From: Mesorhizobium terrae
GTDB lineage: Bacteria; Pseudomonadota; Alphaproteobacteria; Rhizobiales; Rhizobiaceae
Reading direction: 5' to 3'
Length of the DNA stretch: 64,000 bases
Assembly: GCF_008727715.1 (NCBI RefSeq)
Contig: NZ_CP044217.1
Location: 1 to 64,000 of the forward strand
Part shown: one piece after another, positions 47,093 through 55,303 of the stretch
How positions within the stretch are numbered: position 1 is the first letter of the stretch
How the letters are laid out: every line of letters starts with the position of its first letter
Position numbers and translations under genes: made by a program
The notes under the pieces: model-generated
What the model saw: the letters and a program-made list of their open reading frames with translations, nothing else
What the model was told of the DNA's origin: nothing
The model's database searches: none

Positions 47093-47923
47093 ATGGGCAA
47101 CGTCGTCAGTTTCCAACGGCAGAAGCCAGACAGGGCAGGGGGCATTCCCACGATCCTCGCGGCCATGGGCGTCGCCAGCGCGGCTGGGTATTTCGGTCCG
47201 GGCCTGGTTGAGAAATTGCAGCCTCCTACCAGCATGCACCTTGTGGCCTCGAGCAGCATGGATACCATCGCCGGCCGGGCGTCGGTGATCGACGGTGACA
47301 CCATCGAAATCCACGGCGAGCGGATCAGGTTCAATGGGATAGATGCCCCGGAATCGGCGCAGCTCTGCACGGACGCCGGCGGCCGGACATATCGCTGCGG
47401 CGCCAGATCGGCGGAGGCCCTTGCCGAATGGCTGGCGTCGTCGTCGCCAACGGCCTGCAAATTCGTCGAGCGCGACCAGTACGGCCGTTTCGTTGGCGAC
47501 TGCACCCGGGCGGATGGTGCAAGCGTTCAGCGATGGCTCGTGCGCAACGGGCACGCAATGGACTGGCCGCGCTACTCGAACGGCATGTTTTCCAGGGAGC
47601 AATCCACCGCCAAAGCGGACAAAATCGGTATCTGGCAGGGACCTTTCCAGCCGCCATGGGAGTGGCGTGCCACGCAGCGCGAACGGTCCGACAGCTCGTC
47701 GACCATTTCTCTCGTGCCGTCGGCCGCGTCTTCTGCCGCCGCATCCGAGCAGTCGGGCGCGTGCAGCATCAAGGGCAACATCACTCGGAAGGGGGAGCGC
47801 ATCTACCACGTCCCCGGCCAGAAATATTACACGCAGACGCGAATCTCGCCCGGCAAAGGCGAGCGATGGTTCTGTTCCGAACAGGAAGCCAGAGCAGCGG
47901 GCTGGCGCCGATCTCAGCAGTAA
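47093..47923 (+). CDS. Thermonuclease (SNase) family protein with C-terminal extension
   Basis: This 276-residue protein has an N-terminal hydrophobic stretch (IPTILAAMGVASAAGYFGPG) that may anchor or export it. A staphylococcal-nuclease domain (about residues 60-190) carries DGDTIEI, GIDAPE and the arginine/glutamate region YGRFVGDC. A serine-rich linker leads to a short C-terminal module CSIKGNITRKGERIYHVPGQ..WFCSEQEARAAGWR, often found at the end of rhizobial SNase-like proteins. It probably acts outside the cytoplasm. Confidence 0.85.
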   Translation: MGNVVSFQRQKPDRAGGIPTILAAMGVASAAGYFGPGLVEKLQPPTSMHLVASSSMDTIAGRASVIDGDTIEIHGERIRFNGIDAPESAQLCTDAGGRTYRCGARSAEALAEWLASSSPTACKFVERDQYGRFVGDCTRADGASVQRWLVRNGHAMDWPRYSNGMFSREQSTAKADKIGIWQGPFQPPWEWRATQRERSDSSSTISLVPSAASSAAASEQSGACSIKGNITRKGERIYHVPGQKYYTQTRISPGKGERWFCSEQEARAAGWRRSQQ

Positions 47924-47965
47924 AGAAGCCAGGGGCCCCTTCGGCAAGCTGCGCATAACGTCCGG

Positions 47966-48084
47966 GCTAGAAGCACAACGCCCGCCGCGGGAGGAGGTGC
48001 GGCGGGCGTCATATAGATGGTCGACGATCGGGAGGAGGTGAAAGTCGACCGTATCCGTCAGTCTCTGGGAGGAGGTAGATCCCG
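47966..48084 (-). ncRNA. Candidate alpha-r14 (NfeR1-like) sRNA with three anti-SD loops
   Basis: Three copies of ACCTCCTCCC on the minus strand (complement of 47989-47998, 48030-48039, 48066-48075) each lie in the loop of a hairpin. The stem is perfect CGCCCGCCGC/GCGGCGGGCG for one copy, GGTCGAC/GTCGACC for the second and imperfect for the third. Repeated CCUCCUCCC anti-Shine-Dalgarno loops are the hallmark of the alpha-r14 family (Sinorhizobium NfeR1), which represses mRNAs by pairing at ribosome-binding sites. The last stem, followed by a T-rich stretch, can act as terminator. Start and end are estimates. Confidence 0.72.
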
Positions 48085-48090
48085 ACGAAA

Positions 48091-48118
48091 TCGATAGATG
48101 TAAATCTAGCCGGTCGAA
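48091..48118 (-). promoter_or_regulatory. Probable sigma-70 promoter of the sRNA
   Basis: On the minus strand CTTCGA and, after about 16 bases, CTATCG (48096-48091) approximate the alphaproteobacterial CTTGAC/CTATAT pattern. They would start transcription near 48084, just before the first anti-SD hairpin. Confidence 0.45.
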
Positions 48119-48509
48119 GCCGTCGCTCCAGCGCTGATTTCGCATGGCAGCGATGCGCATTGTGCATTGCAACATAGTCCGCTGACGCTCCTTTGGTTGA
48201 GATCTGGGGACGGGCCCGGCTCGGCTCTGGCGGCAAGACGCACATTGGGCCTATACGCAGACCGCGCAAATCGTATCGATTCAGGAAGAAGTCATGAGAC
48301 GACAAACGCGTCCCTTCATTGTGGAGATGAAGCACAGGCGCGCTCCAACGAAGAAGCAATCGATCTAGGGCAATCTGAGTATTGCTGCGGTCGATACTGA
48401 AACAATGCGCGGTCTAGAAGGGGATACCCCGACTTCCGCGCCCCTGATTGACTCCAGCGCTGCGCCGATTGATGTTGCGGGCAACGATGACCAGGAAGTG
48501 GAGCACACT
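48119..48509. other. Intergenic stretch before the SyrB-like gene
   Basis: No gene is recognised. The frame of the SyrB-like gene is open back to an ATG at 48405, but that codon lacks a ribosome-binding site. Nothing structured was noticed apart from this. Confidence 0.4.
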
Positions 48510-48986
48510 ATGCCCGATCTGCCGGAAGCTGAAACCGTCGAGGCCGTTACTGAGGCTCCTGCAGCGGTAGAGGCCCCGGAACCGAAGAAAAAGGCTCCAC
48601 GGCCAAAAAAGGCGAAGGCGACCTCCAAACCGCGGGTTACAAAGGAAGCCACAAAGCCTGCACTCAAGGCGGCGGAGGCTCCGCCTGCTCCGGCCCGCGC
48701 CAAGCGCAAGACCTATTCCGAGAAAGAGCGCGCACAAAAAGTTGGACAGATCAAGAAGGCGATCGGCAGCGGCGACAGCGTGAAAGTCGCCGTGGGCAAG
48801 GCGGAAATATCGGAACAGACGTATTATCAGTGGCTCAGGGCTTCACAGCCCGCGACGAAGGGTGGCGACTTCGATCTGGAGCGTTTGGCCGCCCTTGAGA
48901 AAGAAAACAAAGACTTGATGAAGCAGCTGGAAGAGCGGCTCCTTAAGCAGAATGCCGAACTGAAGCGTAAGCTTGGGATCAAATAG
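48510..48986 (+). CDS. SyrB-like regulator
   Basis: This is a 158-residue protein (193 if started at 48405) of the rhizobial SyrB type. An Ala/Pro/Lys/Glu-rich N-terminal half (EAPEPKKKAPRPKKAKA) is followed by a C-terminal transposase-like helix-turn-helix KRKTYSEKERAQKVGQIKKAI..SVKVAVGKAEISEQTYYQW and a coiled-coil ALEKENKDLMKQLEERLL. SyrB was described as a modulator of syrM-controlled symbiosis genes. The start at 48510 follows GGAG by seven bases. DNA binding is inferred from the HTH. Confidence 0.72.
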   Translation: MPDLPEAETVEAVTEAPAAVEAPEPKKKAPRPKKAKATSKPRVTKEATKPALKAAEAPPAPARAKRKTYSEKERAQKVGQIKKAIGSGDSVKVAVGKAEISEQTYYQWLRASQPATKGGDFDLERLAALEKENKDLMKQLEERLLKQNAELKRKLGIK

Positions 48987-49060
48987 CCGGGCTGCTCCAG
49001 ATCAAATTTTGAGAGCTTTGGATAGCCGGGTTACCTGCGTCGCCCGTCTCGCCTAGAGCG

Positions 49061-50197
49061 TTAATCTGCAAATAGCAGAAGCTGCCGATCGTCGTCGCTG
49101 CCGTTCCCATCAAGCGACGACAGCGTCACACCGATCAATCTGATGCCTTTTTCGGTGGGGAAGAGCGGCGCCATCAGGGCGGCCGCCACTCCCTCCAGGT
49201 CGATGACGCTCGCGATGAGACCACTCGCAGTCCGGCTGCGTGTGATCTGGTGGAAATCAGCGTACTTGACCTTCAGCGTCACCGTCCGGCCGCGAATCCC
49301 CTTGGCTTCGCAATAGCCCCAGACCTTTGAGGCAAGCGTCGAGAGTTCGGTTCGCGCCGTCCCAATGTCGAATATGTCGGTCGGGAACGTGTCTTCCGCC
49401 CCGACCGACTTGCGCGGCCGGTTCGGTTCGACCGGACGATCATCGATGCCGCGGGCAATCCTGTAGTACCACGTGCCCGACTTCCCAAAATGCTCCTGAA
49501 GGAATGACAGCGGCTTGTCACGGAGATCCACGCCGGTCGCGATCCCCAGACGCTCCATCTTGGCCGCCGTCGCCGGACCTACGCCATGGAACTTCTTGAC
49601 GGGCAGGCTCGCCACGAAGTCCGGCCCCATCTTCGGCGTTATCACGGCCTGGCCGTTGGGCTTATTGAGATCGCTGGCCAGTTTCGCCAGGAACTTGCAG
49701 TACGAAATGCCAGCCGATGCGTTGAGGCCGGTCACTTCCTTGATGCGCGCGCGAATGATGGTAGCGATCTCCGTCGCGACGGCGATGTTCTGCTTGTTGA
49801 TCGTAACGTCGAGATACGCCTCGTCCAGCGATAGCGGCTCGATCAAATCGGTATGCTCGGCAAAGATCTCGCGGATCTGCGCCGACACCGCCCGGTAGAC
49901 GTCGAACCTCGGCTTGACGAAGATCAGTTCCGGACAGAGGCGCTTCGCGGTTGCTGAGGGCAGTGCCGATCGCACTCCGAAGGCGCGTGCCTCATAGCTT
50001 GCGGCCGCAACGACGCCGCGGGCGGCCGAGCCACCGACCGCGACCGGCTTTCCGCGCAGCTCCGGATTGTCCCGCTGTTCGACCGACGCGTAGAAGGCGT
50101 CCATGTCCACGTGCAAGACGCGGCGATGCAGGGGAGACGGGCCGTCCTGTCCCAGGGCTCCGCTGACGCCGATGCGGTGGTCCGTGTCTTCTATCAT
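49061..50197 (-). CDS. dinB: DNA polymerase IV (Y family)
   Basis: This is a translesion polymerase of about 378 residues. Catalytic blocks are VLHVDMDAFYASVEQRDNP (first Asp) and EPLSLDEAYLDVT (SLDEAY Asp-Glu), then NASAGISYCKFLAKLASDLNKP and the HhH region VKKFHGVGPATAAKMERLG. The C-terminal LLLFAD could serve as a beta-clamp binding peptide. Start: ATG 50197 before IEDTDHR; the frame continues to 50266 but without a clear site. It is divergent from the helicase gene. No LexA box was seen here. Confidence 0.93.
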   Translation of the reverse strand: MIEDTDHRIGVSGALGQDGPSPLHRRVLHVDMDAFYASVEQRDNPELRGKPVAVGGSAARGVVAAASYEARAFGVRSALPSATAKRLCPELIFVKPRFDVYRAVSAQIREIFAEHTDLIEPLSLDEAYLDVTINKQNIAVATEIATIIRARIKEVTGLNASAGISYCKFLAKLASDLNKPNGQAVITPKMGPDFVASLPVKKFHGVGPATAAKMERLGIATGVDLRDKPLSFLQEHFGKSGTWYYRIARGIDDRPVEPNRPRKSVGAEDTFPTDIFDIGTARTELSTLASKVWGYCEAKGIRGRTVTLKVKYADFHQITRSRTASGLIASVIDLEGVAAALMAPLFPTEKGIRLIGVTLSSLDGNGSDDDRQLLLFAD

Positions 50198-50355
50198 GGC
50201 GTCTTCATCGTCGCTGCATTGACCTTCTCGAGAAGATGGGCGGGAGCCGGTGGTATTCCAAATCACCGGCCCCGCCGGGGCTGGGGAATATTATTGCAGC
50301 TGTCCCCTACCGCAAATGTCAGGAGGCTTTCCCTTGGGCGGGACATCGCGGCAGG

Positions 50356-52500
50356 ATGACCGGGCCGATCCTTGTTGCGAACGAAACGGAAACACGATTC
50401 ATTCGCGCAATGAACCTCGCTGTCCTTGATTCGACCGTGGCCGCCGCGGCGCCAGACGACTACCTTGCCGGCCTCAACACCGAGCAACGATCGGCGGTGG
50501 TCCACGGCGAAGGCTCGGCCGCGGAGCCCCTGCTGATTATCGCAGGAGCCGGGTCGGGCAAGACCAATACCTTGGCGCACAGGGTCGCGCACCTGATCGT
50601 GAACGGTGCCGATCCTCGACGAATCCTTCTCATGACTTTTTCGCGCCGGGCCGCGGCGGAGATGACGCGCCGTGTCGAGCGCATCGCAGCCATGGTGCTC
50701 GGCGACAAGGCGTCGATCATGACCGAGGGACTCACCTGGGCAGGCACGTTCCATGCGATCGGAGCCCGGCTGCTGCGCGATCATGCGCTCGAAATCGGTC
50801 TCGACCCGGCCTTTACGATCCACGACCGGGAAGATTCGGCCGACCTGATGAACCTGGTACGGCACGAACTCGGCCTGTCCAAGACCGAGAGCAGATTTCC
50901 CGCCAAAGGCACCTGCCTTGCGATCTACTCGCGGGCGGTCAACGCGCAGGCCGAACTGGAAGCCGTGCTCGCCAAATCCTTCCCTTGGTGCATAGGCTGG
51001 GCCGAGGAGCTGAAAACCCTGTTCGGCGCCTATGTCGAAGCCAAGCAGGCGCAGAACGTCCTCGACTACGATGACCTTCTGTTGTGGTGGGCGCAGATGT
51101 GCGCGGAGCCGGCAATCGTGGAACAGCTCCGCTCGCGCTTCGACCACATCCTTGTCGACGAATACCAGGACACCAACCGGCTGCAGGCGACCATCCTGAC
51201 GGCGCTCAAGCCTGACGGCCGGGGGCTGACTGTCGTCGGCGACGACGCGCAGTCGATCTATTCCTTCCGCGCCGCCGAGGTTCGCAATATCCTGGATTTT
51301 CCAGGGCTGTTTCCGGAGCCTGCCCGTATCGTCACGCTTGACCGCAACTACCGGTCCACGAACACCGTGCTGGACGCGGCGAACGCGGTCATCGGCGAGG
51401 CGGCCGACCGCTTCATCAAGAACCTCTGGACCGAGCGGCGTTCCGCGGAAAAGCCGTTGCTGGTGACCGTGCGCGACGACGCGGAACAGGCGAACTATGT
51501 GTGCGACAAGGTGCTGGAGGAGCGGGAGAGCGGGACGAGGCTCCGGGCGCAGGCGGTTCTCTTCCGCGCCTCGCATCATTCCGGCCCTCTGGAAGTCGAG
51601 CTGACGCGCCGCAACATCCCGTTCGTCAAATTCGGCGGGTTGAAATTTCTCGATTCCGCGCATGTGAAAGACGTGCTGGCGCTTCTGCGCTTCGCGGAAA
51701 ACCCGCGTGATCGCGTGGCCGGCTTTCGCGTGCTTCAGCTCTTGCCCGGCATCGGCCCATCCGCCGCGGGTGCTGCGATCGAGGCGATGGAGCGCGCGCT
51801 CGATCCGGTCCTCGGGCTTCAGTTCTTCAAGGTGCCGGCAAGGGCGGACGAGGATTGGCCCCCCTTCGTCGACCTGTTCTCGGCGCTGCGCACACGGTCG
51901 ACCTGGCCGGCGGATCTCGAACGTGTGCGGCTGTGGTACGAGCCGCACCTCGAGCGTGTCCACGAGGACGCCGCCGCGCGCCGCGCAGACCTTCTCCAAC
52001 TCGAACAGATTGCGGCCGGCTATCCCTCGCGCGAGCGCTTTTTGACCGACCTGACGCTGGACCCGCCTGACGCCACGAGCGGAGATGCAGGCCCGCCGCA
52101 CCTCGACGAGGACTATCTCATCCTGTCCACGATCCATTCTGCCAAGGGCCAGGAGTGGACGAAGGTGTTCCTGCTCAACACCGTCGACGGCTGTATTCCG
52201 ATCGACCTGGCGGTCGGCGAGCGCGACGATCTCGAAGAGGAACGCCGGCTGCTCTATGTCGCCATGACGCGGGCAAAGGATTCGCTGCATCTGGTCACCC
52301 CGCAGCGCTTCTATGTCAGCGGGCAGTCGGCATGGGGAGACCGGCATGTCTACGCATCGCGCACGCGGTTTATTCCAGACCACATCCTCGACCGCTTCGA
52401 ACAGATTTCCTGGCCGCCGCCATCGGCCGCGCCCGGCAGGGCACCGCAGCCCGAGGTCCGGATAGATCTCAAGACGAAGATGCGCGGGATGTGGCGATAG
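50356..52500 (+). CDS. UvrD/PcrA-type ATP-dependent helicase
   Basis: This 714-residue superfamily 1A helicase carries Walker A IIAGAGSGKTNTLAHRV, DYDDLLLWW, VDEYQDTNRLQATIL, VVGDDAQSIYSFRAAEV, LDRNYRSTNTVLD, LSTIHSAKGQEWTKVFLLN and RRLLYVAMTRAKDSLHLV. No nuclease domain follows. It differs from the helicase at 42623 in lacking an OLD partner; its neighbours are dinB and the mutagenesis operon, so a repair role is likely. ATG 50356 or 50410 could be the start. Confidence 0.9.
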   Translation: MTGPILVANETETRFIRAMNLAVLDSTVAAAAPDDYLAGLNTEQRSAVVHGEGSAAEPLLIIAGAGSGKTNTLAHRVAHLIVNGADPRRILLMTFSRRAAAEMTRRVERIAAMVLGDKASIMTEGLTWAGTFHAIGARLLRDHALEIGLDPAFTIHDREDSADLMNLVRHELGLSKTESRFPAKGTCLAIYSRAVNAQAELEAVLAKSFPWCIGWAEELKTLFGAYVEAKQAQNVLDYDDLLLWWAQMCAEPAIVEQLRSRFDHILVDEYQDTNRLQATILTALKPDGRGLTVVGDDAQSIYSFRAAEVRNILDFPGLFPEPARIVTLDRNYRSTNTVLDAANAVIGEAADRFIKNLWTERRSAEKPLLVTVRDDAEQANYVCDKVLEERESGTRLRAQAVLFRASHHSGPLEVELTRRNIPFVKFGGLKFLDSAHVKDVLALLRFAENPRDRVAGFRVLQLLPGIGPSAAGAAIEAMERALDPVLGLQFFKVPARADEDWPPFVDLFSALRTRSTWPADLERVRLWYEPHLERVHEDAAARRADLLQLEQIAAGYPSRERFLTDLTLDPPDATSGDAGPPHLDEDYLILSTIHSAKGQEWTKVFLLNTVDGCIPIDLAVGERDDLEEERRLLYVAMTRAKDSLHLVTPQRFYVSGQSAWGDRHVYASRTRFIPDHILDRFEQISWPPPSAAPGRAPQPEVRIDLKTKMRGMWR

Positions 52501-52521
52501 CGCTGTCCCGGTATTCGGCCG

Positions 52522-52893
52522 TCATGCGGCCATGCGCCCGGCGTGACAGTCGATCTCGACGCAGCCGGCGGTGCTGCGCGCATTGATCGCCTTGCTGTCG
52601 GCGAAACCATGAAGGGCGATCGCCGCCAGATCGTCGCCGGCGCGGATCGGCCGGGACCACCAGCCGTCGCGATATCGCCATCCCGCCCGGATCACAGCTT
52701 CAGCGTCCTTGCTGTCGGGACGCAGATTGGCGGCCGCGTGAACGATGCGCGCCTCTGGCGACCTTTTCCTGAGCAGCGCGCGGCCTTCCGCTAGCGCAGC
52801 CTGCCGGTCGTCTGCCAGTACGAGCTGATGGAAATAGTGCCGCGATCGCTTCAGCGGCGTGAGATACGCGATCCTGACCTGAAAAGCCGCCAT
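52522..52893 (-). CDS. Hypothetical protein upstream of imuA
   Basis: This 123-residue protein opens MAAFQVRIAYLTPLKRSRHYFHQLVLADDRQ-like (key part YLTPLKRSRHYFHQLV) and is otherwise unremarkable: AEGRALLRKRSPEARIVHAA, GWRYRDGWWSRPIRAGDD. No family recognised. It is transcribed away from imuA; the LexA box at 53051-53065 lies about 160 bases from its start and might affect it. Confidence 0.55.
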   Translation of the reverse strand: MAAFQVRIAYLTPLKRSRHYFHQLVLADDRQAALAEGRALLRKRSPEARIVHAAANLRPDSKDAEAVIRAGWRYRDGWWSRPIRAGDDLAAIALHGFADSKAINARSTAGCVEIDCHAGRMAA

Positions 52894-53050
52894 ACCCGTT
52901 CTCGTTTTCTGTCTCTTATTGAGATTGGAATCGGACGCAAAATTACAAGACCGGACGGTTCCGGCCGTTTCTCTCGACGCGCACGACGCCGCGGTTCCGC
53001 TGCGGCATCCATCCCGATCCAACGAGTCCGTTGACTCTTTGTCAGGATGA

Positions 53051-53065
53051 GAACAAACATAGAAC
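53051..53065. promoter_or_regulatory. LexA (SOS) box of the imuA-imuB-dnaE2 operon
   Basis: GAACAAACATAGAAC is the reverse complement of GTTC-N7-GTTC, the alphaproteobacterial LexA operator, with both tetramers perfect. It ends 33 bases before the imuA start, the expected place for SOS repression of this operon. Confidence 0.88.
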
Positions 53066-53097
53066 ATATCACGGACAGAACAGCTTTCAAGGGATAG

Positions 53098-53865
53098 ATG
53101 CGTGCCTCGGCGCCCCATTCTTCAGCGATTGTCGAACTTCGAGAGCGGATTGCCCGCCTCGAAGGACGGTCCAGGCGCGCCAAATCGGTGCTTCCGTTCG
53201 GAATTCGCGAAATCGATTCGCGGCTTCCGGGGGGCGGACTGGCACGCGGGGCGCTGCATGAAGTCGCCGGCGGCGGCAACGGCGCGATCGACGGCGCGGC
53301 GGCAGCGCTGTTCGCGGCCGGGATCGCCGGGCGCACGACCGGAAAGACCCTCTGGTGCATCGCCAAGCCGGACCTGTTCGCTCCGGCGCTGGCGCATGCC
53401 GGCCTTGCGCCGGATCGCGTCGTCTATGTCGAGGCCGGCGACGACAAGGCCATTCTGGCCTGCATGGAGGAAGGCCTTCGCCATGGCGGGCTCGGCGCTG
53501 TCGTCGGCGAGGTCGCCCGATTGCCGATGACCGCCTCGCGCCGGCTTCAGCTTGCGGCCGAAGGCACCGGATCGATCGGCATCGCGCTGCGCCGCTGGCG
53601 CCGGCACAGCGATGCGTCCGACTTCGGCGCGCCGACCGCCGCCATGACGCGTTGGCGCGTCTCCGTCCTTCCGTCCGAGGTGCTGCCGGTTCCGGGCGTC
53701 GGCCGCCACAGATGGCTTGTTGAGTTGATCCACGCCAAGGGCGGCGTGGATAGTGCTGATATCGAGTTGGAGGCTTGCGATGAGACGGGTCGTCTCGCTC
53801 TTCCTGCCGGACTGGTCCACGGATCGGCTGCGGCGGATGGCTGGCGACGCGGCGCCTCCGGCTGA
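53098..53865 (+). CDS. imuA: ImuA, mutasome protein
   Basis: This 255-residue ImuA has RecA-like organisation: VLPFGIREIDSRLPGGGLARGALHEVAG (key part IDSRLPGGGLARGALHEV), TLWCIAKPDLFAPALAHAG, VVGEVARLPMTASRRLQLAAE. It is part of the damage-induced mutagenesis cassette with ImuB and DnaE2. The start at 53098 lies after a LexA box. Its 3' end overlaps imuB by about 86 bases. Confidence 0.92.
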   Translation: MRASAPHSSAIVELRERIARLEGRSRRAKSVLPFGIREIDSRLPGGGLARGALHEVAGGGNGAIDGAAAALFAAGIAGRTTGKTLWCIAKPDLFAPALAHAGLAPDRVVYVEAGDDKAILACMEEGLRHGGLGAVVGEVARLPMTASRRLQLAAEGTGSIGIALRRWRRHSDASDFGAPTAAMTRWRVSVLPSEVLPVPGVGRHRWLVELIHAKGGVDSADIELEACDETGRLALPAGLVHGSAAADGWRRGASG

Positions 53866-55303
53866 GGCGCCGCTCGTGATGATCGGCCGGGACGGCAACA
53901 GGCGGGTGGTCACGGCAGCGGACGCCGTCGCCCGAGCGGTCGGGCTGCGCCCCGGCATGCCCGCGACCGAGGCCCAGATCCTGATCCCCGGCCTGATCAC
54001 AGTGGATGCCGATCCGGTCGCGGATGCCGAGGCGCTGGAACGGCTGGCATTGTGGGTGCTCCAGCGCATCTCGCCGATCGTCGCGGCCGATCCGCCGGAT
54101 GGCATCGTGATCGACTCGACCGGCGCCGACCATCTCCATGACGGCGAAGCGACCATGATCGAAACCCTGATCGGCCGGCTCGCCATGTCGGGCGTCACCG
54201 CACGCGCCGCGGTGGCGGACACCTGGGGCGCGGCCCATGCGCTCGCCCGGTTCGCCGCCGAGCCCTCTATCATCGCGCCGCCGGGACATGGTGCTGTCGT
54301 GCTCGATCCCCTGCCGCTCGCGGCTCTGCGCCTGCCGCCTGGAATGGCGGCCGATCTCCGGGTTCTCGGCTTCGAACGCGTGCGTGATCTTCTGGCCCAG
54401 CCGCGCGCGCCATTGACGCTGCGCTTCGGCCCCGAGTTCGCGCGCCGGCTCAATCAGGCGCTTGGCGACGTGGCCGAACCGATCGAGCCGATCCGACCGC
54501 CCGACCTGATCGAGGTGCGGCGGGCTTTCGCGGAACCCATCGGCGCTGCCGAGACGATCGCCCGTTACATCGGCAAGCTCACCGACCAGCTCTGCGCCGC
54601 GCTGGAGGCAAAGGGTCTCGGCGCGCGCCGTCTCGATCTTCTCTGCCATCGCGTCGACGCACGCGTCGAAGCCGTCCGCGTCGGTATGGCGCAGCCGGTG
54701 CGCGATGCCCGGCGCCTGTCCCGTCTTCTGTGCGACCAGATTGAGAAGATCGATCCGGGCTTCGGCATCGAGCTCATGGCGCTGGCCGCCACCACAGCCG
54801 AGCCGTTGCAACGCCGGCAGATGGCGAGCGACCTCATAGAGATCGCAATACCGGATATCTCCGACCTCGTGGACACGCTGGCCAACCGCGTCGGCGAGCG
54901 GGCGATCTACCGGGTGGCCCCTGTCGCCAGCGACGTGCCCGAGCGATCGGTCTGCCGTATCCCGGCGCTGTCGCCCGACACCGGCACGGCCTGGCCAAGC
55001 CATTGGCCGCGGCCGGCGCGTCTATTTGCCCATCCGGAGCGCATCGAGGCGATCGCCCTCTTGCCGGATCATCCGCCGGCGAGCTTCACCTGGCGGGGCG
55101 TGCGCCGCCGCGTGAAGCGGGCGGACGGTCCCGAGCGCGTCCATGCGGAGTGGTGGAAGCGCGATGCCGAGCTTGCCGCCATCCGCGATTATTTCCGGGT
55201 CGAGGACCAGGCCGGCGAACGCTACTGGATTTACCGCGCCGGCAATGGCGAGGACCCTGAGACCGGTTCGCATCTCTGGTTTCTGCATGGGGTGTTCGGA
55301 TGA
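53780..55303 (+). CDS. imuB: ImuB, Y-family polymerase-like protein
   Basis: This 507-residue ImuB is a Y-family-like protein that lacks polymerase activity in characterised relatives and bridges DnaE2 to the beta clamp. It has [49 protein letters not shown] and a DUF6504-like C-terminal end YWIYRAG. The ATG at 53780 gives the family's usual start; the frame is open nine codons earlier. Its stop overlaps dnaE2. Confidence 0.93.
   Translation: MRRVVSLFLPDWSTDRLRRMAGDAAPPAEAPLVMIGRDGNRRVVTAADAVARAVGLRPGMPATEAQILIPGLITVDADPVADAEALERLALWVLQRISPIVAADPPDGIVIDSTGADHLHDGEATMIETLIGRLAMSGVTARAAVADTWGAAHALARFAAEPSIIAPPGHGAVVLDPLPLAALRLPPGMAADLRVLGFERVRDLLAQPRAPLTLRFGPEFARRLNQALGDVAEPIEPIRPPDLIEVRRAFAEPIGAAETIARYIGKLTDQLCAALEAKGLGARRLDLLCHRVDARVEAVRVGMAQPVRDARRLSRLLCDQIEKIDPGFGIELMALAATTAEPLQRRQMASDLIEIAIPDISDLVDTLANRVGERAIYRVAPVASDVPERSVCRIPALSPDTGTAWPSHWPRPARLFAHPERIEAIALLPDHPPASFTWRGVRRRVKRADGPERVHAEWWKRDAELAAIRDYFRVEDQAGERYWIYRAGNGEDPETGSHLWFLHGVFG

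Noticed and set aside
46876..47505. N-terminal extension of the phosphodiester glycosidase frame
   Set aside because: A signal peptide begins at 46875, and the upstream part overlaps the divergent nuclease gene and has no conserved sequence.
50263..52383. 706-codon open frame opposite the UvrD helicase
   Set aside because: It is the shadow of a gene with all helicase motifs; no domain is readable in it.
53087..55003. 638-codon open frame opposite imuA-imuB
   Set aside because: It is opposite two recognised genes with a LexA-regulated start, and its translation has no recognisable motif.
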